Source: Geodermatophilus pulveris
GTDB lineage: Bacteria; Actinomycetota; Actinomycetes; Mycobacteriales; Geodermatophilaceae
NCBI RefSeq assembly: GCF_900188375.1
Contig: NZ_FZOO01000004.1
Location: 310,001 to 374,000, forward strand
Direction of reading: 5' to 3'
Length of the DNA: 64,000 nucleotides
The notes under the pieces are model-generated. The model was given only the letters and a program-made list of their open reading frames with translations. It searched no databases and was not told where the DNA came from. Numbering within the stretch: the stretch's first letter is position 1; each line of letters starts with the position of its first letter. This document shows positions 17,001 through 25,094 of the stretch, piece after piece. Position numbers and translations under genes: made by a program.

Positions 17001-17885
17001 TCACCGCGGCTTCGCGCACACCAGGACCAGCGTGCCGGGGACCAGCGCCCCGCGGGCCGGGGACCACTGCCCCCACTCCTGCGTGCGGCCGGGCGTCCAC
17101 TCCGGCTCGAGCAGGTCCTCCACGACCAGCCCGGCACCCACGACGGCGCGCACCCAGTCGCCGACCGTGCGGTGGTGCTCGGCGTAGACCGTGGCGCCGT
17201 CCTCGCCGGTCTCGACGTACGGCGTCCGGTCGAAGTACGAGGAGGTGACCTGCAGGTCCGCCGGGTCGGGGGAGTCCGGCAGCGGCCAGCGGAACGGGTG
17301 GTTCACCGACGCCACGAACCGCCCGCCCGGGCGCAGCACGCGGGCCACCTCGACCAGCGCCCCGTCCGCGTCGGCGACGAACGGCAGCCCGCCGAACGCC
17401 GAGCACACGACGTCGAACGCCGCCCCGGCCAGCGGCAGCGCGCCGGCGTCGGCCTGCAGCAGCGGCACGGCGAGGCCGGTGGCGCGGCCCAGCTCCGCCG
17501 CCCGGGCCAGCATCCCGGCCGACAGGTCCAGCGCCACCACCTCGGCGCCCGCGCGGCGCAGCCACCGGGCGCACGGCGCGGACCCGCAGCCGACCTCCAG
17601 CACCCGGCGGCCGGCGACGTCCCCCAGCAGGTGCGCGTCGGCCTCGCGCAGGCCCTCGGGACACCACAGGAAGTCCACGTCGCCGAGGTCGGCGCCGTGC
17701 TCGGCGAGGTAGGCCGGCGCCGCGGCGTCCCACCAGCGGCGGTTGGCGCGGGCGGACTCCGCCGTCCCCGCCGGGCGGCGGGCGACCCCGCTCGGCGCCG
17801 GGTAGCCGTCACCGTCCAGGGGCAGGCCGACCGGGGGCGGGCCGGCCGGCGGCAGACCGGACGGGGGAGCGGCCGGGGTGTCCAT
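17001..17885 (-). CDS. SAM-dependent class I methyltransferase
   Basis: The 294-residue protein has a methyltransferase-11-type core. Motif I is RVLEVGCGSAPCARWL, followed by the acidic end of strand 2 (VVALDLS), LPLAGAAFDVVCSAFGG and VARVLRPGGRFVASV. A proline-rich N-terminal region of about 45 residues precedes a conserved YLAEHGADLGDVDFLWCPEG segment. The substrate is unknown. An ATG at 17885 is used. The gene lies divergent from rpsA, a position also seen for a methyltransferase next to polA-rpsA in other actinobacteria. Confidence 0.85.
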   Translation of the reverse strand: MDTPAAPPSGLPPAGPPPVGLPLDGDGYPAPSGVARRPAGTAESARANRRWWDAAAPAYLAEHGADLGDVDFLWCPEGLREADAHLLGDVAGRRVLEVGCGSAPCARWLRRAGAEVVALDLSAGMLARAAELGRATGLAVPLLQADAGALPLAGAAFDVVCSAFGGLPFVADADGALVEVARVLRPGGRFVASVNHPFRWPLPDSPDPADLQVTSSYFDRTPYVETGEDGATVYAEHHRTVGDWVRAVVGAGLVVEDLLEPEWTPGRTQEWGQWSPARGALVPGTLVLVCAKPR

Positions 17886-17972
17886 GACGGGCCGATCGTG
17901 ACACGCCGACCGTGACACGCCGCCGCCCGGTGCGGCCGCGAACCCAGGTGGACCCGGCAGTCCGCGGCTCCG

Positions 17973-17978
17973 TACCAT
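17973..17978 (+). promoter_or_regulatory. Possible -10 element of rpsA
   Basis: TACCAT with a TGGACC box about 19 nt upstream would start transcription near 17985. That leaves a leader of about 125 nt before the rpsA ATG, in which no clear Shine-Dalgarno is seen. Confidence 0.3.
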
Positions 17979-18112
17979 GGAGCAGCGCCAGAGGTCTGTC
18001 AGTGCTGTTCTCCCCCCGGGGTGCGGCGCGCGCCGGCTCTCCCCGCTCCCCGCGCCGCCACGGGCGCGGGCGTCCCGTCCCTACGCACCCCCCGTCCGGA
18101 GCACTCGACCAC

Positions 18113-19573
18113 ATGACCTCCACCCAGGTCCGTCCGAACAGCACCCCCCAGGTCGCCGTCAACGACATCGGCACCGCGGAGGACTTCCTCGCGGCCATCG
18201 ACCAGACGATCAAGTACTTCAACGACGGCGACATCGTCGAAGGCGTCATCGTCAAGGTCGACCGCGACGAGGTGCTGCTGGACATCGGCTACAAGACCGA
18301 GGGCGTCATCCCCTCGCGCGAGCTGTCCATCAAGCACGACGTCGACCCCAACGAGGTCGTCAGCGTCGGCGACGAGGTGGAAGCCCTCGTCCTCCAGAAG
18401 GAGGACAAGGAAGGCCGCCTGATCCTGTCCAAGAAGCGCGCCCAGTACGAGCGCGCCTGGGGCACGATCGAGGCGAAGAAGGAAGCCGACGAGGTCGTCA
18501 CCGGCACCGTCATCGAGGTCGTCAAGGGCGGCCTCATCCTCGACATCGGCCTGCGCGGGTTCCTCCCCGCCTCGCTGGTCGAGATGCGCCGCGTCCGCGA
18601 CCTGCAGCCCTACGTGGGCCGCGAGCTCGAGGCCAAGATCATCGAGCTCGACAAGAACCGCAACAACGTCGTCCTGTCCCGCCGGCAGTGGCTGGAGCAG
18701 ACCCAGTCCGAGGTCCGCAGCGAGTTCCTCAACAAGCTCGCCAAGGGCCAGGTCCGCACCGGCGTCGTCTCCTCGATCGTCAACTTCGGCGCCTTCGTGG
18801 ACCTGGGTGGGGTCGACGGCCTGGTGCACGTCTCCGAGCTGTCCTGGAAGCACATCGACCACCCCTCGGAGGTCGTCGAGGTCGGCCAGGAGGTCACCGT
18901 CGAGGTCCTCGACGTCGACCTGGACCGCGAGCGGGTCTCGCTGTCGCTGAAGGCGACGCAGGAGGACCCGTGGCGCCAGTTCGCCCGGACCCACCAGATC
19001 GGCCAGGTCGTGCCCGGCAAGGTCACCAAGCTGGTGCCCTTCGGTGCGTTCGTCCGCGTCGACGAGGGCATCGAGGGCCTGGTGCACATCTCCGAGCTGG
19101 CCGAGCGCCACGTGGAGATCCCCGAGCAGGTCGTGCAGGTCGGCGACGAGATCCTGGTCAAGGTCATCGACATCGACCTGGACCGCCGGCGCATCTCGCT
19201 GTCGCTCAAGCAGGCCAACGAGGGCGTCGTCGGCGACGAGGAGCAGTTCGACCCCGCCGCCTACGGCATGGCCGCGTCCTACGACGAGCAGGGCAACTAC
19301 ATCTACCCGGAGGGCTTCGACCCGGAGACCGGTGAGTGGCTCGAGGGCTACGACGAGGCCCGCGAGACCTGGGAGCGGCAGTACGCCGAGGCCCAGGCCC
19401 GGTTCGAGGCGCACCGCAAGCAGATCGCCGCGGCCCGCGAGGCCGACGCCGAGGCGGCCGCCGGCGGCAACTACTCCAGCGGTGAGGCCGAGGCGCCCGA
19501 CACCTCCGGGGGCACGCTCGCCAGTGACGAGGCGCTCGCGGCGCTGCGCGCCAAGCTGGCCGGCGGCGAGTGA
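18113..19573 (+). CDS. rpsA: 30S ribosomal protein S1
   Basis: The 486-residue protein contains four S1 RNA-binding repeats (roughly 38-107, 124-192, 207-280 and 295-365; for example [20 protein letters not shown] and [20 protein letters not shown]). Four repeats is the actinobacterial form. An acidic, low-complexity C-terminal tail follows. It brings mRNA to the 30S subunit. It sits between the methyltransferase gene and a perfect terminator, a single-gene unit in the usual polA-rpsA-coaE neighbourhood. Confidence 0.97.
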   Translation: MTSTQVRPNSTPQVAVNDIGTAEDFLAAIDQTIKYFNDGDIVEGVIVKVDRDEVLLDIGYKTEGVIPSRELSIKHDVDPNEVVSVGDEVEALVLQKEDKEGRLILSKKRAQYERAWGTIEAKKEADEVVTGTVIEVVKGGLILDIGLRGFLPASLVEMRRVRDLQPYVGRELEAKIIELDKNRNNVVLSRRQWLEQTQSEVRSEFLNKLAKGQVRTGVVSSIVNFGAFVDLGGVDGLVHVSELSWKHIDHPSEVVEVGQEVTVEVLDVDLDRERVSLSLKATQEDPWRQFARTHQIGQVVPGKVTKLVPFGAFVRVDEGIEGLVHISELAERHVEIPEQVVQVGDEILVKVIDIDLDRRRISLSLKQANEGVVGDEEQFDPAAYGMAASYDEQGNYIYPEGFDPETGEWLEGYDEARETWERQYAEAQARFEAHRKQIAAAREADAEAAAGGNYSSGEAEAPDTSGGTLASDEALAALRAKLAGGE

Positions 19574-19593
19574 CCGCAGCCGCCCGGCGCTGA

Positions 19594-19636
19594 ACGCCAG
19601 AGGCCCAGGACCCGACGGGTCCTGGGCCTCTGGCGT
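19594..19636. terminator. Perfect 20-bp stem terminator after rpsA
   Basis: ACGCCAGAGGCCCAGGACCC is followed by a GAC triloop and its exact reverse complement. It starts 21 nt beyond the rpsA stop and 30 nt from the convergent small gene, so it can act in both directions. Confidence 0.8.
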
Positions 19637-19665
19637 CCAGGGGTCCGTCGCGGCGACCGCGGCGC

Positions 19666-19938
19666 TCAGAGGCTGAGGATGATCGCGAACGCGGTGCGGG
19701 GGCGGCCACCCGAGGCGGCCAGGAACTGCCAGCTGTGCCGGCCGGCCGGGGCGGTCGCGGCCAGCCAGCGCAGCACGGCGTTGCGGGGGCGGCTCGCGCC
19801 GGAGCGCTCCAGCCGCTCGCGCACCATCGGCAGGTCCGAGCAGCGCACGCCCGCCGGGCGGTCGAGCCGGTGCCGGCCGGGGCCGCGCCGGACGGCGGCG
19901 GGCGTCGACGGGGGAGCGGCGTGTGCGGGACGGGACAT
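19666..19938 (-). CDS. Small hypothetical protein
   Basis: This 90-residue, arginine-rich protein is not recognised. The N-terminal half is Pro/Ala/Arg-rich. The C-terminal half (PRNAVLRWLAATAPAGRHSW to FAIILSL) could form helices. No membrane segment or catalytic motif stands out. The ATG at 19938 has an AGAGAGG Shine-Dalgarno 8 nt upstream, which supports it as a real gene. It is convergent to rpsA. Confidence 0.6.
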   Translation of the reverse strand: MSRPAHAAPPSTPAAVRRGPGRHRLDRPAGVRCSDLPMVRERLERSGASRPRNAVLRWLAATAPAGRHSWQFLAASGGRPRTAFAIILSL

Positions 19939-20069
19939 GTCGGTTCTGCCTCTCTGGGCGGGGGAGATCGCCGGGAGGAGAGTTGCCCATGGGGCACGTG
20001 TGACGGGAGCGACGCGCCGGGCGTCGCCCGCGGGTGTTACCCGTCCGTGATCGCGGCCGGCCTGCTGGC

Positions 20070-20075
20070 TACTGT
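20070..20075 (+). promoter_or_regulatory. -10 element of coaE (predicted leaderless)
   Basis: TACTGT ends 6 nt before the GTG of coaE, with no Shine-Dalgarno between. Confidence 0.45.
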
Positions 20076-20081
20076 CCGTGC

Positions 20082-20678
20082 GTGCTGCGGATCGGGCTGA
20101 CCGGCGGGATCGGATCGGGCAAGAGCACCGTGGCCGGCCTGCTGGCCGCCCGGGGGGCGCGCGTCGTCGACGCCGACCGGATCGCCCGCGAGGTCCTCGC
20201 ACCCGGGACGCGGGGGCTGGCCGCCGTCGTCGAGGCGTTCGGAGCGGACGTGCTGACCCGCGACAGGGCGCTGGACCGGCCGGCCCTGGCCGCCGTCGTG
20301 TTCGCCGACCCCGGCGCCCGCCGCCGGCTCGACGGCATCGTGCACCCGCTGGTGCGGGCCCGCGCCGCCGAGCTGGTCGCCGCGGCGCCGCCGGACGCCG
20401 TGGTGGTCCAGGACGTGCCGCTGCTCGTGGAGACCGGGCAGGCGGCCTCCTACGACCTGGTGCTCGTCGTGGAGGCCGACCCGGCGACCCGCCTGCGCCG
20501 GCTGGCCGGCCGGGGGCTGTCCGAGGACGACGCCCGCGCGCGGATCGCCGCGCAGGCGACCGACGAGCAGCGCCGCGCCGTGGCCGACGTCGTGCTGGAC
20601 AACAGCGGCACCGTCGAGCAGCTCGAGGCCCAGGTGGACCGGTTCTGGGCCGAGCGGGTGGCCCCCGCCCTCGGCTGA
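20082..20678 (+). CDS. coaE: Dephospho-CoA kinase
   Basis: The 198-residue protein begins [20 protein letters not shown], the P-loop of dephospho-CoA kinase. It continues with [10 protein letters not shown] and [12 protein letters not shown], the substrate-binding segments. It phosphorylates the 3'-OH of dephospho-CoA as the last step of coenzyme A synthesis. Mycobacterial CoaE carries an extra C-terminal UPF0157 domain; this one ends at the kinase domain. The GTG at 20082 places the P-loop at the family position. Confidence 0.95.
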   Translation: MLRIGLTGGIGSGKSTVAGLLAARGARVVDADRIAREVLAPGTRGLAAVVEAFGADVLTRDRALDRPALAAVVFADPGARRRLDGIVHPLVRARAAELVAAAPPDAVVVQDVPLLVETGQAASYDLVLVVEADPATRLRRLAGRGLSEDDARARIAAQATDEQRRAVADVVLDNSGTVEQLEAQVDRFWAERVAPALG

Positions 20679-20778
20679 CGGCACACTCCCGGGATGCGGG
20701 CCGACGGCCGTCCTGGCGGTGGTGCAGTGGGCGACGGGGGACGCCGTCTGGCTGCAGGAGGCGCCGGGGTGAACGGCG

Positions 20779-20809
20779 CGAGGCCCGGGTCCGCCGGACC
20801 CGGGCCTCG
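20779..20809 (-). terminator. Hairpin terminator beyond tRNA-Val(GAC)
   Basis: A 14-bp stem CGAGGCCCGGGTCC with a 3-nt loop ends 8 nt from the tRNA-Val 3' end. Its core stem is identical to that after tRNA-Val(CAC) at 23890. Confidence 0.65.
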
Positions 20810-20816
20810 TCTGCTG

Positions 20817-20888
20817 TGGGCGATACTGGGTTCGAACCAGTGACCTCTACCGTGTCAAGGTAGCGCTCTACCACTGAGCCAATCGCCC
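20817..20888 (-). tRNA. tRNA-Val(GAC)
   Basis: A 72-nt cloverleaf on the minus strand has acceptor GGGCGAT/ATCGCCC, anticodon stem CTACC/GGTAG with loop TTGACAC (anticodon GAC), and T loop TTCGAAC. CCA is not encoded. It is identical to tRNA-Val(CAC) at 23809 except in the anticodon arm. Confidence 0.96.
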
Positions 20889-20934
20889 GCTCCGGCCTGC
20901 CGGCCAGTGCACTCCGCCGCACCCGGCGGAGCCG

Positions 20935-21005
20935 AGGTGGAGACGGGATTTGAACCCGTGTAGACGGCTTTGCAGGCCGTTGCCTCGCCTCTCGGCCACT
21001 CCACC
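20935..21005 (-). tRNA. tRNA-Cys(GCA)
   Basis: A 71-nt cloverleaf on the minus strand has acceptor GGTGGAG/CTCCACC with U73, the cysteine identity base. The anticodon loop is CTGCAAA (GCA) between ACGGC and GCCGT. It is the second tRNA of the Gly-Cys-Val cluster. Confidence 0.96.
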
Positions 21006-21046
21006 GCACACGGGCGCCGGTCTCCCGACCAGCGCCCGAGGTCCCG

Positions 21047-21119
21047 AGCGGACGACGGGATTCGAACCCGCGACCCTCACCTTGGCAAGGTGATGCTCTA
21101 CCAGCTGAGCCACGTCCGC
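21047..21119 (-). tRNA. tRNA-Gly(GCC)
   Basis: A 73-nt cloverleaf on the minus strand has acceptor GCGGACG/CGTCCGC, anticodon loop TTGCCAA (GCC) between TCACC and GGTGA, and T loop TTCGAAT. It is first in the Gly-Cys-Val cluster. Confidence 0.96.
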
Positions 21120-21139
21120 GTTGCTGTCGTGCAGGGACG

Positions 21140-21145
21140 ACCATA
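21140..21145 (-). promoter_or_regulatory. -10 element of the tRNA-Gly-Cys-Val cluster
   Basis: On the minus strand this reads TATGGT, about 20 nt upstream of the mature tRNA-Gly 5' end. That spacing suits a short 5' leader. Confidence 0.4.
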
Positions 21146-21183
21146 CCCGACCGCGGGGAGGGCCCCCACGGGGGGGCCGGTGC

Positions 21184-21627
21184 TCAGCGGCCCGTCGGGT
21201 CCGCCCCGCCGTTGGACAGCAGGGCGGCCAGCTCGCCGTCCACCTCGAGCACCGAGGACTCCTCGCCGAACGGCACGACGCTCGCGGTCAGCTGCAGGAA
21301 GCCGGCCACCGTGGCCCGGGAGGCCTCGAACAGCGCCTCGCCGGAGGGGGCGCGCAGGTGCAGGAAGAGGACGTCGCCCGACGTCCGGGACGGCCACAGC
21401 CGCACGTCGCCCTCGCCGGCGGGCCGCTCCAGGCCGGCCCTCAGCAGGTCGCGGCCCACGAGCCAGGAGATGCCGTCCTCCTCGGCGTTGTCGCCGAAGG
21501 TGATGCGCACCGCGAACGGGTCGCTGACCTCGTAGCCGAGCAGCGCGGGGACCTCCGTCCACGACTGCGGTCCGACCAGGTGCAGCGTCGTGGGGCGGGT
21601 GTACCCCGGCGTGGCGCGGTTGATCAT
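21184..21627 (-). CDS. ssgB: SsgA-family sporulation/cell-division regulator (SsgB-like)
   Basis: The 147-residue protein matches the SsgA-like family: YEVSDPFAVRITF, WLVGRDLLRAGLERPAGEGDVRLWPS, VLFLHLRAPSGEALFEA and FLQLTASVVPFGEE in order. These proteins are found in actinobacteria with complex morphology. In Streptomyces, SsgB recruits FtsZ to sporulation septa and its gene lies in the thrS neighbourhood, as here. The SsgB rather than another paralogue label is inferred from that context. The ATG at 21627 is used. The gene is divergent from the sigma factor. Confidence 0.85.
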   Translation of the reverse strand: MINRATPGYTRPTTLHLVGPQSWTEVPALLGYEVSDPFAVRITFGDNAEEDGISWLVGRDLLRAGLERPAGEGDVRLWPSRTSGDVLFLHLRAPSGEALFEASRATVAGFLQLTASVVPFGEESSVLEVDGELAALLSNGGADPTGR

Positions 21628-21767
21628 GACGTGGCGACGACCTTCCCCGATCGCGGTGACACCCGATGGCCTGCGGGCGTTTCGCACGGCTAGGTGCCCC
21701 CTCCGGGCACACCTGAACCGCCCACCCGAACCACACTGGGCGCCTGTTGCGAAGACCGCGTGTGACG

Positions 21768-22418
21768 ATGGGGCTCGTGAGCAGTCCGGCACGGCGCGTC
21801 GGGGACGGCCCCGCGGGCGCCGACCTCGTCCTGCGCATCCGCGCGGGCGACCGCCGGGCGGTCGACGACCTCTACGACCGGTACAGCCGCCCGGCCTTCT
21901 CCCTGGCCCGGCGGGTCCTCGGCGACGACGTCCTGGCCGAGGACGTGGTGCAGGACGTGTTCCTCAGCGTGTGGCGCGACCCGGGGGCCTTCGACGCCGC
22001 CCGCGGCTCGTTCTCCTCGTGGCTGATGGCGATGGTGCACCACAAGGCCGTCGACGCCGTCCGCCGCGAGGAGTCCCAGCGCCGCCGGCAGGGCCGCGCC
22101 GAGGACGAGCTGACCCTGGCCGAGCCCACGGCGACCCGCGACGTCGAGGACGAGGCGTGGAGCCGGGTCGTCTCCGAGCAGGTGCGCGGCGCGCTGGGCT
22201 CCCTGCCGGCGGCCCAGCGGGAGGCCCTCACCCTCGCCTACTACGGCGGCTACACCCAGCGGGAGGTCGCGGCGTTGACCAGCACGCCGCTGGGCACGGT
22301 GAAGACGCGCATGCTCGCCGGGATGCGCCGGCTGCGCGAGGAGCTCGGCGACGCCGCCGGCACCGCCCGGGGCGGTGCCCTCGGCGAGTCCGCGCCGGCC
22401 GACGGGACGAGCCGGTGA
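21768..22418 (+). CDS. ECF RNA polymerase sigma factor (SigK-like)
   Basis: The 216-residue protein has sigma region 2 (about 30-95; LYDRYSRPAFSLARRVLGD, AEDVVQDVFLSVWR, VHHKAVDAVRRE) and region 4 (about 140-195; SLPAAQREALTLAYYGGYTQ, EVAALTSTPLGTVKTRM). It directs RNA polymerase to stress or developmental promoters. Its stop overlaps the start of the anti-sigma gene, so the pair is co-expressed. The ATG at 21768 is used; the GTG at 21777 is equally possible. Confidence 0.93.
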   Translation: MGLVSSPARRVGDGPAGADLVLRIRAGDRRAVDDLYDRYSRPAFSLARRVLGDDVLAEDVVQDVFLSVWRDPGAFDAARGSFSSWLMAMVHHKAVDAVRREESQRRRQGRAEDELTLAEPTATRDVEDEAWSRVVSEQVRGALGSLPAAQREALTLAYYGGYTQREVAALTSTPLGTVKTRMLAGMRRLREELGDAAGTARGGALGESAPADGTSR

Positions 22419-23305
22419 GCGCGCCCCTGGACCCGCGCCGCGGCGCGCACGAGGTCTTCGACGAGCTGGCCGTCGGCTGGGCGCTGCACGCGCTGGAGCC
22501 GGAGGACGAGGAGCTGTTCGCCGCGCACCTGCCCACCTGCACCCGGTGCCGGCAGACCGTCGCCGAGACCGTCGACGTCATGGGCGCCCTGGCCGACGAC
22601 CTGCCGCCCGTCGCCCCGCCGGAGCGGCTGCGCGAGCGGCTGCGGGCGGCGGTGGAGCAGACCGAGCAGTCGCCCACGGGCCGGGCGGACGCCGGCCGCG
22701 GCGGGCCGCCGGTCCCGCCCGCCGCCGCGGACCGGCCGCCCGCCGAGCGCCGCCCGGAGGCGGGGTGGTCCGGCGCGCACCGGGCGACGTCCCCGCCGGG
22801 CGCGGCGGACCCGCGGTCCAGCTGGCGCCGGGTGCTGCCGAGCGCCCTGGTCGCTGCCGGGGTCGCCGCGGTCCTGGCCCTGGGCACGTGGAACGTGGTG
22901 CTCAGCTCGGCCCGGGAGGAGGCGCAGGCCGTCGCCGCCGAGCAGGCCCAGCTGGTGGACGCGCTGCTGACCCCCGGGGAGGCGACCATCGTGCCGCTGT
23001 CGGCAGACGGCGTGACCGTCGCGACGGTGGTCACCCGCGAGGACCGGGTGCAGCTGGTGACGAACGGGCTGGCACCCAACGACACCGAGCAGCAGACCTA
23101 CGTGGCGTGGGGGACCACCCCGTCGGGTGCGCCGACCTCGCTGGGCACCTTCGACGTCACCTCCCAGCAGCCGGCGCTGGAGACCGTAGGCTCCGGGTCG
23201 GCCGGCCTGGACGCCTACACCGGCTACGCGGTGAGCCTCGAGCCCGGCCGCGAGGCTCCGCCGGAGCCGACCGTCGTCGTCGCGCAGGGGGAGGTCCCGA
23301 GCTGA
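22415..23305 (+). CDS. Transmembrane anti-sigma factor with zinc motif (RskA-like)
   Basis: The 296-residue protein has a cytoplasmic anti-sigma domain with a His38-x3-Cys42-x2-Cys45 zinc motif, as in ZAS proteins. A Pro/Ala-rich linker follows, then one membrane segment (about 149-170) and an extracellular RskA-type domain of about 125 residues (DRVQLVTNGLAP, QQTYVAWGTTPSGAPTSLG). It should hold the upstream sigma factor until a signal releases it. The GTG overlaps the sigma stop by 4 nt (GTGA). Confidence 0.92.
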   Translation: MSAPLDPRRGAHEVFDELAVGWALHALEPEDEELFAAHLPTCTRCRQTVAETVDVMGALADDLPPVAPPERLRERLRAAVEQTEQSPTGRADAGRGGPPVPPAAADRPPAERRPEAGWSGAHRATSPPGAADPRSSWRRVLPSALVAAGVAAVLALGTWNVVLSSAREEAQAVAAEQAQLVDALLTPGEATIVPLSADGVTVATVVTREDRVQLVTNGLAPNDTEQQTYVAWGTTPSGAPTSLGTFDVTSQQPALETVGSGSAGLDAYTGYAVSLEPGREAPPEPTVVVAQGEVPS

Positions 23306-23319
23306 GCGGTCCGGAGACG

Positions 23320-23784
23320 GTGGCCCGGCCGGAGCGGGAGCGGCCCGGGCGCCGCGCTCCCTCCCCGCGGCGGCCGCACGCCGAGCACCGCAGCCTGCGG
23401 GAGCGCGTGGGGCACACCCGGTGGCGGCGGTGGCTGGGCGCCCGGCGTCCCCTGGAGCACACCTACCGCCTGGTCCTCGGGGCCGTCGGCAGCCTGGTGG
23501 TCGCCCTCGGCCTGGTCACCATCCCGCTGCCCGGCCCCGGCTGGCTGACCGTCATCGCCGGGCTCTTCCTGCTGGCCACGGAGTTCGCCTGGGCCGAGCG
23601 GCTGCTGTACTACACCCGGCGGCGCGTCCGGGCGTGGACGGAGTGGCTGGGCCGCCAGCGGGCGTGGGTGCGGGTCGCCGTCACGCTGGCCACGGCGGGC
23701 TTCGTCTACGCCGCCCTGGTGGTCGTCCTGCACCTGACCGGCGTCCCGGCCTGGGTGCCGGGGTGGGTGCCGCTCTGGCGCTGA
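23320..23784 (+). CDS. Small membrane protein, TIGR02611/PGPGW type
   Basis: The 154-residue protein has three hydrophobic segments. The first two flank the PLPGPGWLTVIAGLFLLATEF motif (core PGPGW) that defines the family, and the third is near the C terminus. Function is unknown. The basic, proline-rich N terminus is probably cytoplasmic. The GTG at 23320 is used; a CTG at 23302 sits 8 nt after a GGGGAGG Shine-Dalgarno and overlaps the anti-sigma stop, so it may be the true start. It may share the sigma/anti-sigma transcript. Confidence 0.75.
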   Translation: MARPERERPGRRAPSPRRPHAEHRSLRERVGHTRWRRWLGARRPLEHTYRLVLGAVGSLVVALGLVTIPLPGPGWLTVIAGLFLLATEFAWAERLLYYTRRRVRAWTEWLGRQRAWVRVAVTLATAGFVYAALVVVLHLTGVPAWVPGWVPLWR

Positions 23785-23808
23785 GCGTCTGGCAGAATGG
23801 CGCAGCAG

Positions 23809-23880
23809 GGGCGATTGGCTCAGTGGTAGAGCGCTTCGTTCACACCGAAGAGGTCACTGGTTCGAACCCAGTATCGCCCA
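23809..23880 (+). tRNA. tRNA-Val(CAC)
   Basis: A 72-nt cloverleaf has acceptor GGGCGAT/ATCGCCC, anticodon stem CTTCG/CGAAG with loop TTCACAC (anticodon CAC), and T loop TTCGAAC. CCA is not encoded. The whole gene apart from the anticodon arm is an inverted copy of tRNA-Val(GAC) at 20817-20888. Confidence 0.96.
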
Positions 23881-23889
23881 CCGGCCCGA

Positions 23890-23919
23890 GAGGCCCGGGT
23901 CCCCTCGGACCCGGGCCTC
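23890..23919 (+). terminator. Hairpin terminator after tRNA-Val(CAC)
   Basis: A 13-bp stem GAGGCCCGGGTCC with a CCTC loop starts 10 nt after the tRNA. The stem sequence is the same as at 20779-20809. Confidence 0.7.
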
Positions 23920-23937
23920 CCGCACGTCCGGCCGCGG

Positions 23938-24492
23938 TCAGCCGGCGGCGGCCGGCCCGTAGGTCAGGTGGACCACCCCGTTGCTCAGGCGCTCCACGCC
24001 GAGCGGGGTCAGCGCCGTCCGCGGCCCGCCGTCGGGGAACAGCCGGATGCCGGTGCCGACGGCGACCGGGTAGACGTACAGGTGCAGCTCGTCGACCAGG
24101 CCGTCCGCGAGCAGCGCCCGCACCAGCGTGGCGCTGCCGCTGACGTAGAGGTCGCCCCGCTCCGCGAGCTCCCGGATGCGGCCGGCGTCGTAGCCGCCGA
24201 CGGCGGTGGAGTTCCGCCACACGCCCTCGGCGTCGACCAGCGTGGAGGAGACGACGTACTTGGGGGTGTCGTTGAAGAACGGCGCCCCCTCGTCGTCCTC
24301 CGCGGTGCGCGTCGACCAGGCCGGCGCGAACATCTCGAAGGTCGTCCGCCCCAGCAGGATCCCCCGCGCCGGGGCGGTGAGCGCCCCGATGGACGCGGCC
24401 AGGTCCTCGGGGAACCCGTAGTCCATCGTCCACATCGGGGCGTCGACGACCCCGTCGACGGTGGTGAACTCGTGCACCCTGATCGCGCCCAT
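23938..24492 (-). CDS. RibD C-terminal/dihydrofolate-reductase-like protein
   Basis: The 184-residue protein starts IRVHEFTTVDGVVDAP. It has RGILLGRTTFEMFAP, PKYVVSSTL and DLYVSGSATLVRALLADGLVDEL, the NADPH-binding pattern of the RibD C-terminal family. It probably reduces a pteridine-like or other small substrate; the real role is unknown, and it is not a housekeeping DHFR. The ATG at 24492 has a GGAGG Shine-Dalgarno. The 155-nt gap to the divergent HNH gene shows no clear motif. Confidence 0.85.
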   Translation of the reverse strand: MGAIRVHEFTTVDGVVDAPMWTMDYGFPEDLAASIGALTAPARGILLGRTTFEMFAPAWSTRTAEDDEGAPFFNDTPKYVVSSTLVDAEGVWRNSTAVGGYDAGRIRELAERGDLYVSGSATLVRALLADGLVDELHLYVYPVAVGTGIRLFPDGGPRTALTPLGVERLSNGVVHLTYGPAAAG

Positions 24493-24647
24493 GTGCCCTG
24501 CCTCCTGTCTGTGCCGCGGCGCCCGCCGCGGGGCCGGTGGTCGGCCTCGCCGGGACAGACCCGGCGGGACGCCGATCCTCATCGGTGGGTACCGCGCCGG
24601 TCGGTGCGGGGCGGCGCGGCGCGCCGCCGAGGGGGACCATCGGCGGG

Positions 24648-25094
24648 GTGTCCCGCCGCCGCGCCCCCGCCCCGCCCGTGCCGGACCGCCCGCGCCGGCC
24701 GGGGCGCGCCGACCGCCTGGCCGAGGCGATCGAGCGCGACGGCGACACCTGCATCTGGTGCGGCCGGGTCCTCGGCGGCCTGGTCCCGCCGACCACCGAG
24801 CACGTCGTGCCGCGGCTCAAGGGCGGGCCGTCGTGGCTGGCCAACGAGGTCGCCGCCTGCCGCCGCTGCAACGCCGAGCGCGGCCACCGCGCGCCGGTGG
24901 ACTGGCTGGAGGAGTGCGCCCGGCGGGGCTGGCGGCCCGACGCCGACCGGCTGGCCCGGGCGCTGGACGCGCTGCAGGCCGCCATCGACCGCGACGGCGG
25001 CCAGCGCCGGGCGCGGCCCTACCTGGACGCCCAGCGACGCCGGCTGCGGCGCCGGCTGCCCGACGGGCCGGGCGGACGTACGGTCGCCTCGTGA
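24648..25094 (+). CDS. HNH endonuclease-domain protein
   Basis: The 148-residue protein carries one HNH zinc-type domain: DTCIWCGR (first CxxC), TTEHVVPRLKGGPSWLANEV (catalytic His and Asn) and AACRRCNAERG (second CxxC). Basic arms flank it. HNH proteins of this size in actinobacterial chromosomes are usually of unknown function. The GTG at 24648 is used. Its stop overlaps the GTG of the MOSC gene. Confidence 0.82.
   Translation: MSRRRAPAPPVPDRPRRPGRADRLAEAIERDGDTCIWCGRVLGGLVPPTTEHVVPRLKGGPSWLANEVAACRRCNAERGHRAPVDWLEECARRGWRPDADRLARALDALQAAIDRDGGQRRARPYLDAQRRRLRRRLPDGPGGRTVAS

Noticed and set aside
18000..18112. An N-terminal extension of ribosomal protein S1 from an upstream start
   Set aside because: The in-frame upstream residues are Arg/Pro-rich and unlike any S1; the conserved start is the ATG at 18113.
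20082..20760. coaE fused to a C-terminal UPF0157 domain as in mycobacteria
   Set aside because: The frame stops at the end of the kinase domain and no UPF0157 motifs follow.
24648..25094. HNH gene as a homing endonuclease or part of a phage/restriction system
   Set aside because: No intron, intein, methylase or phage genes are nearby; the protein is a stand-alone HNH with unknown role.
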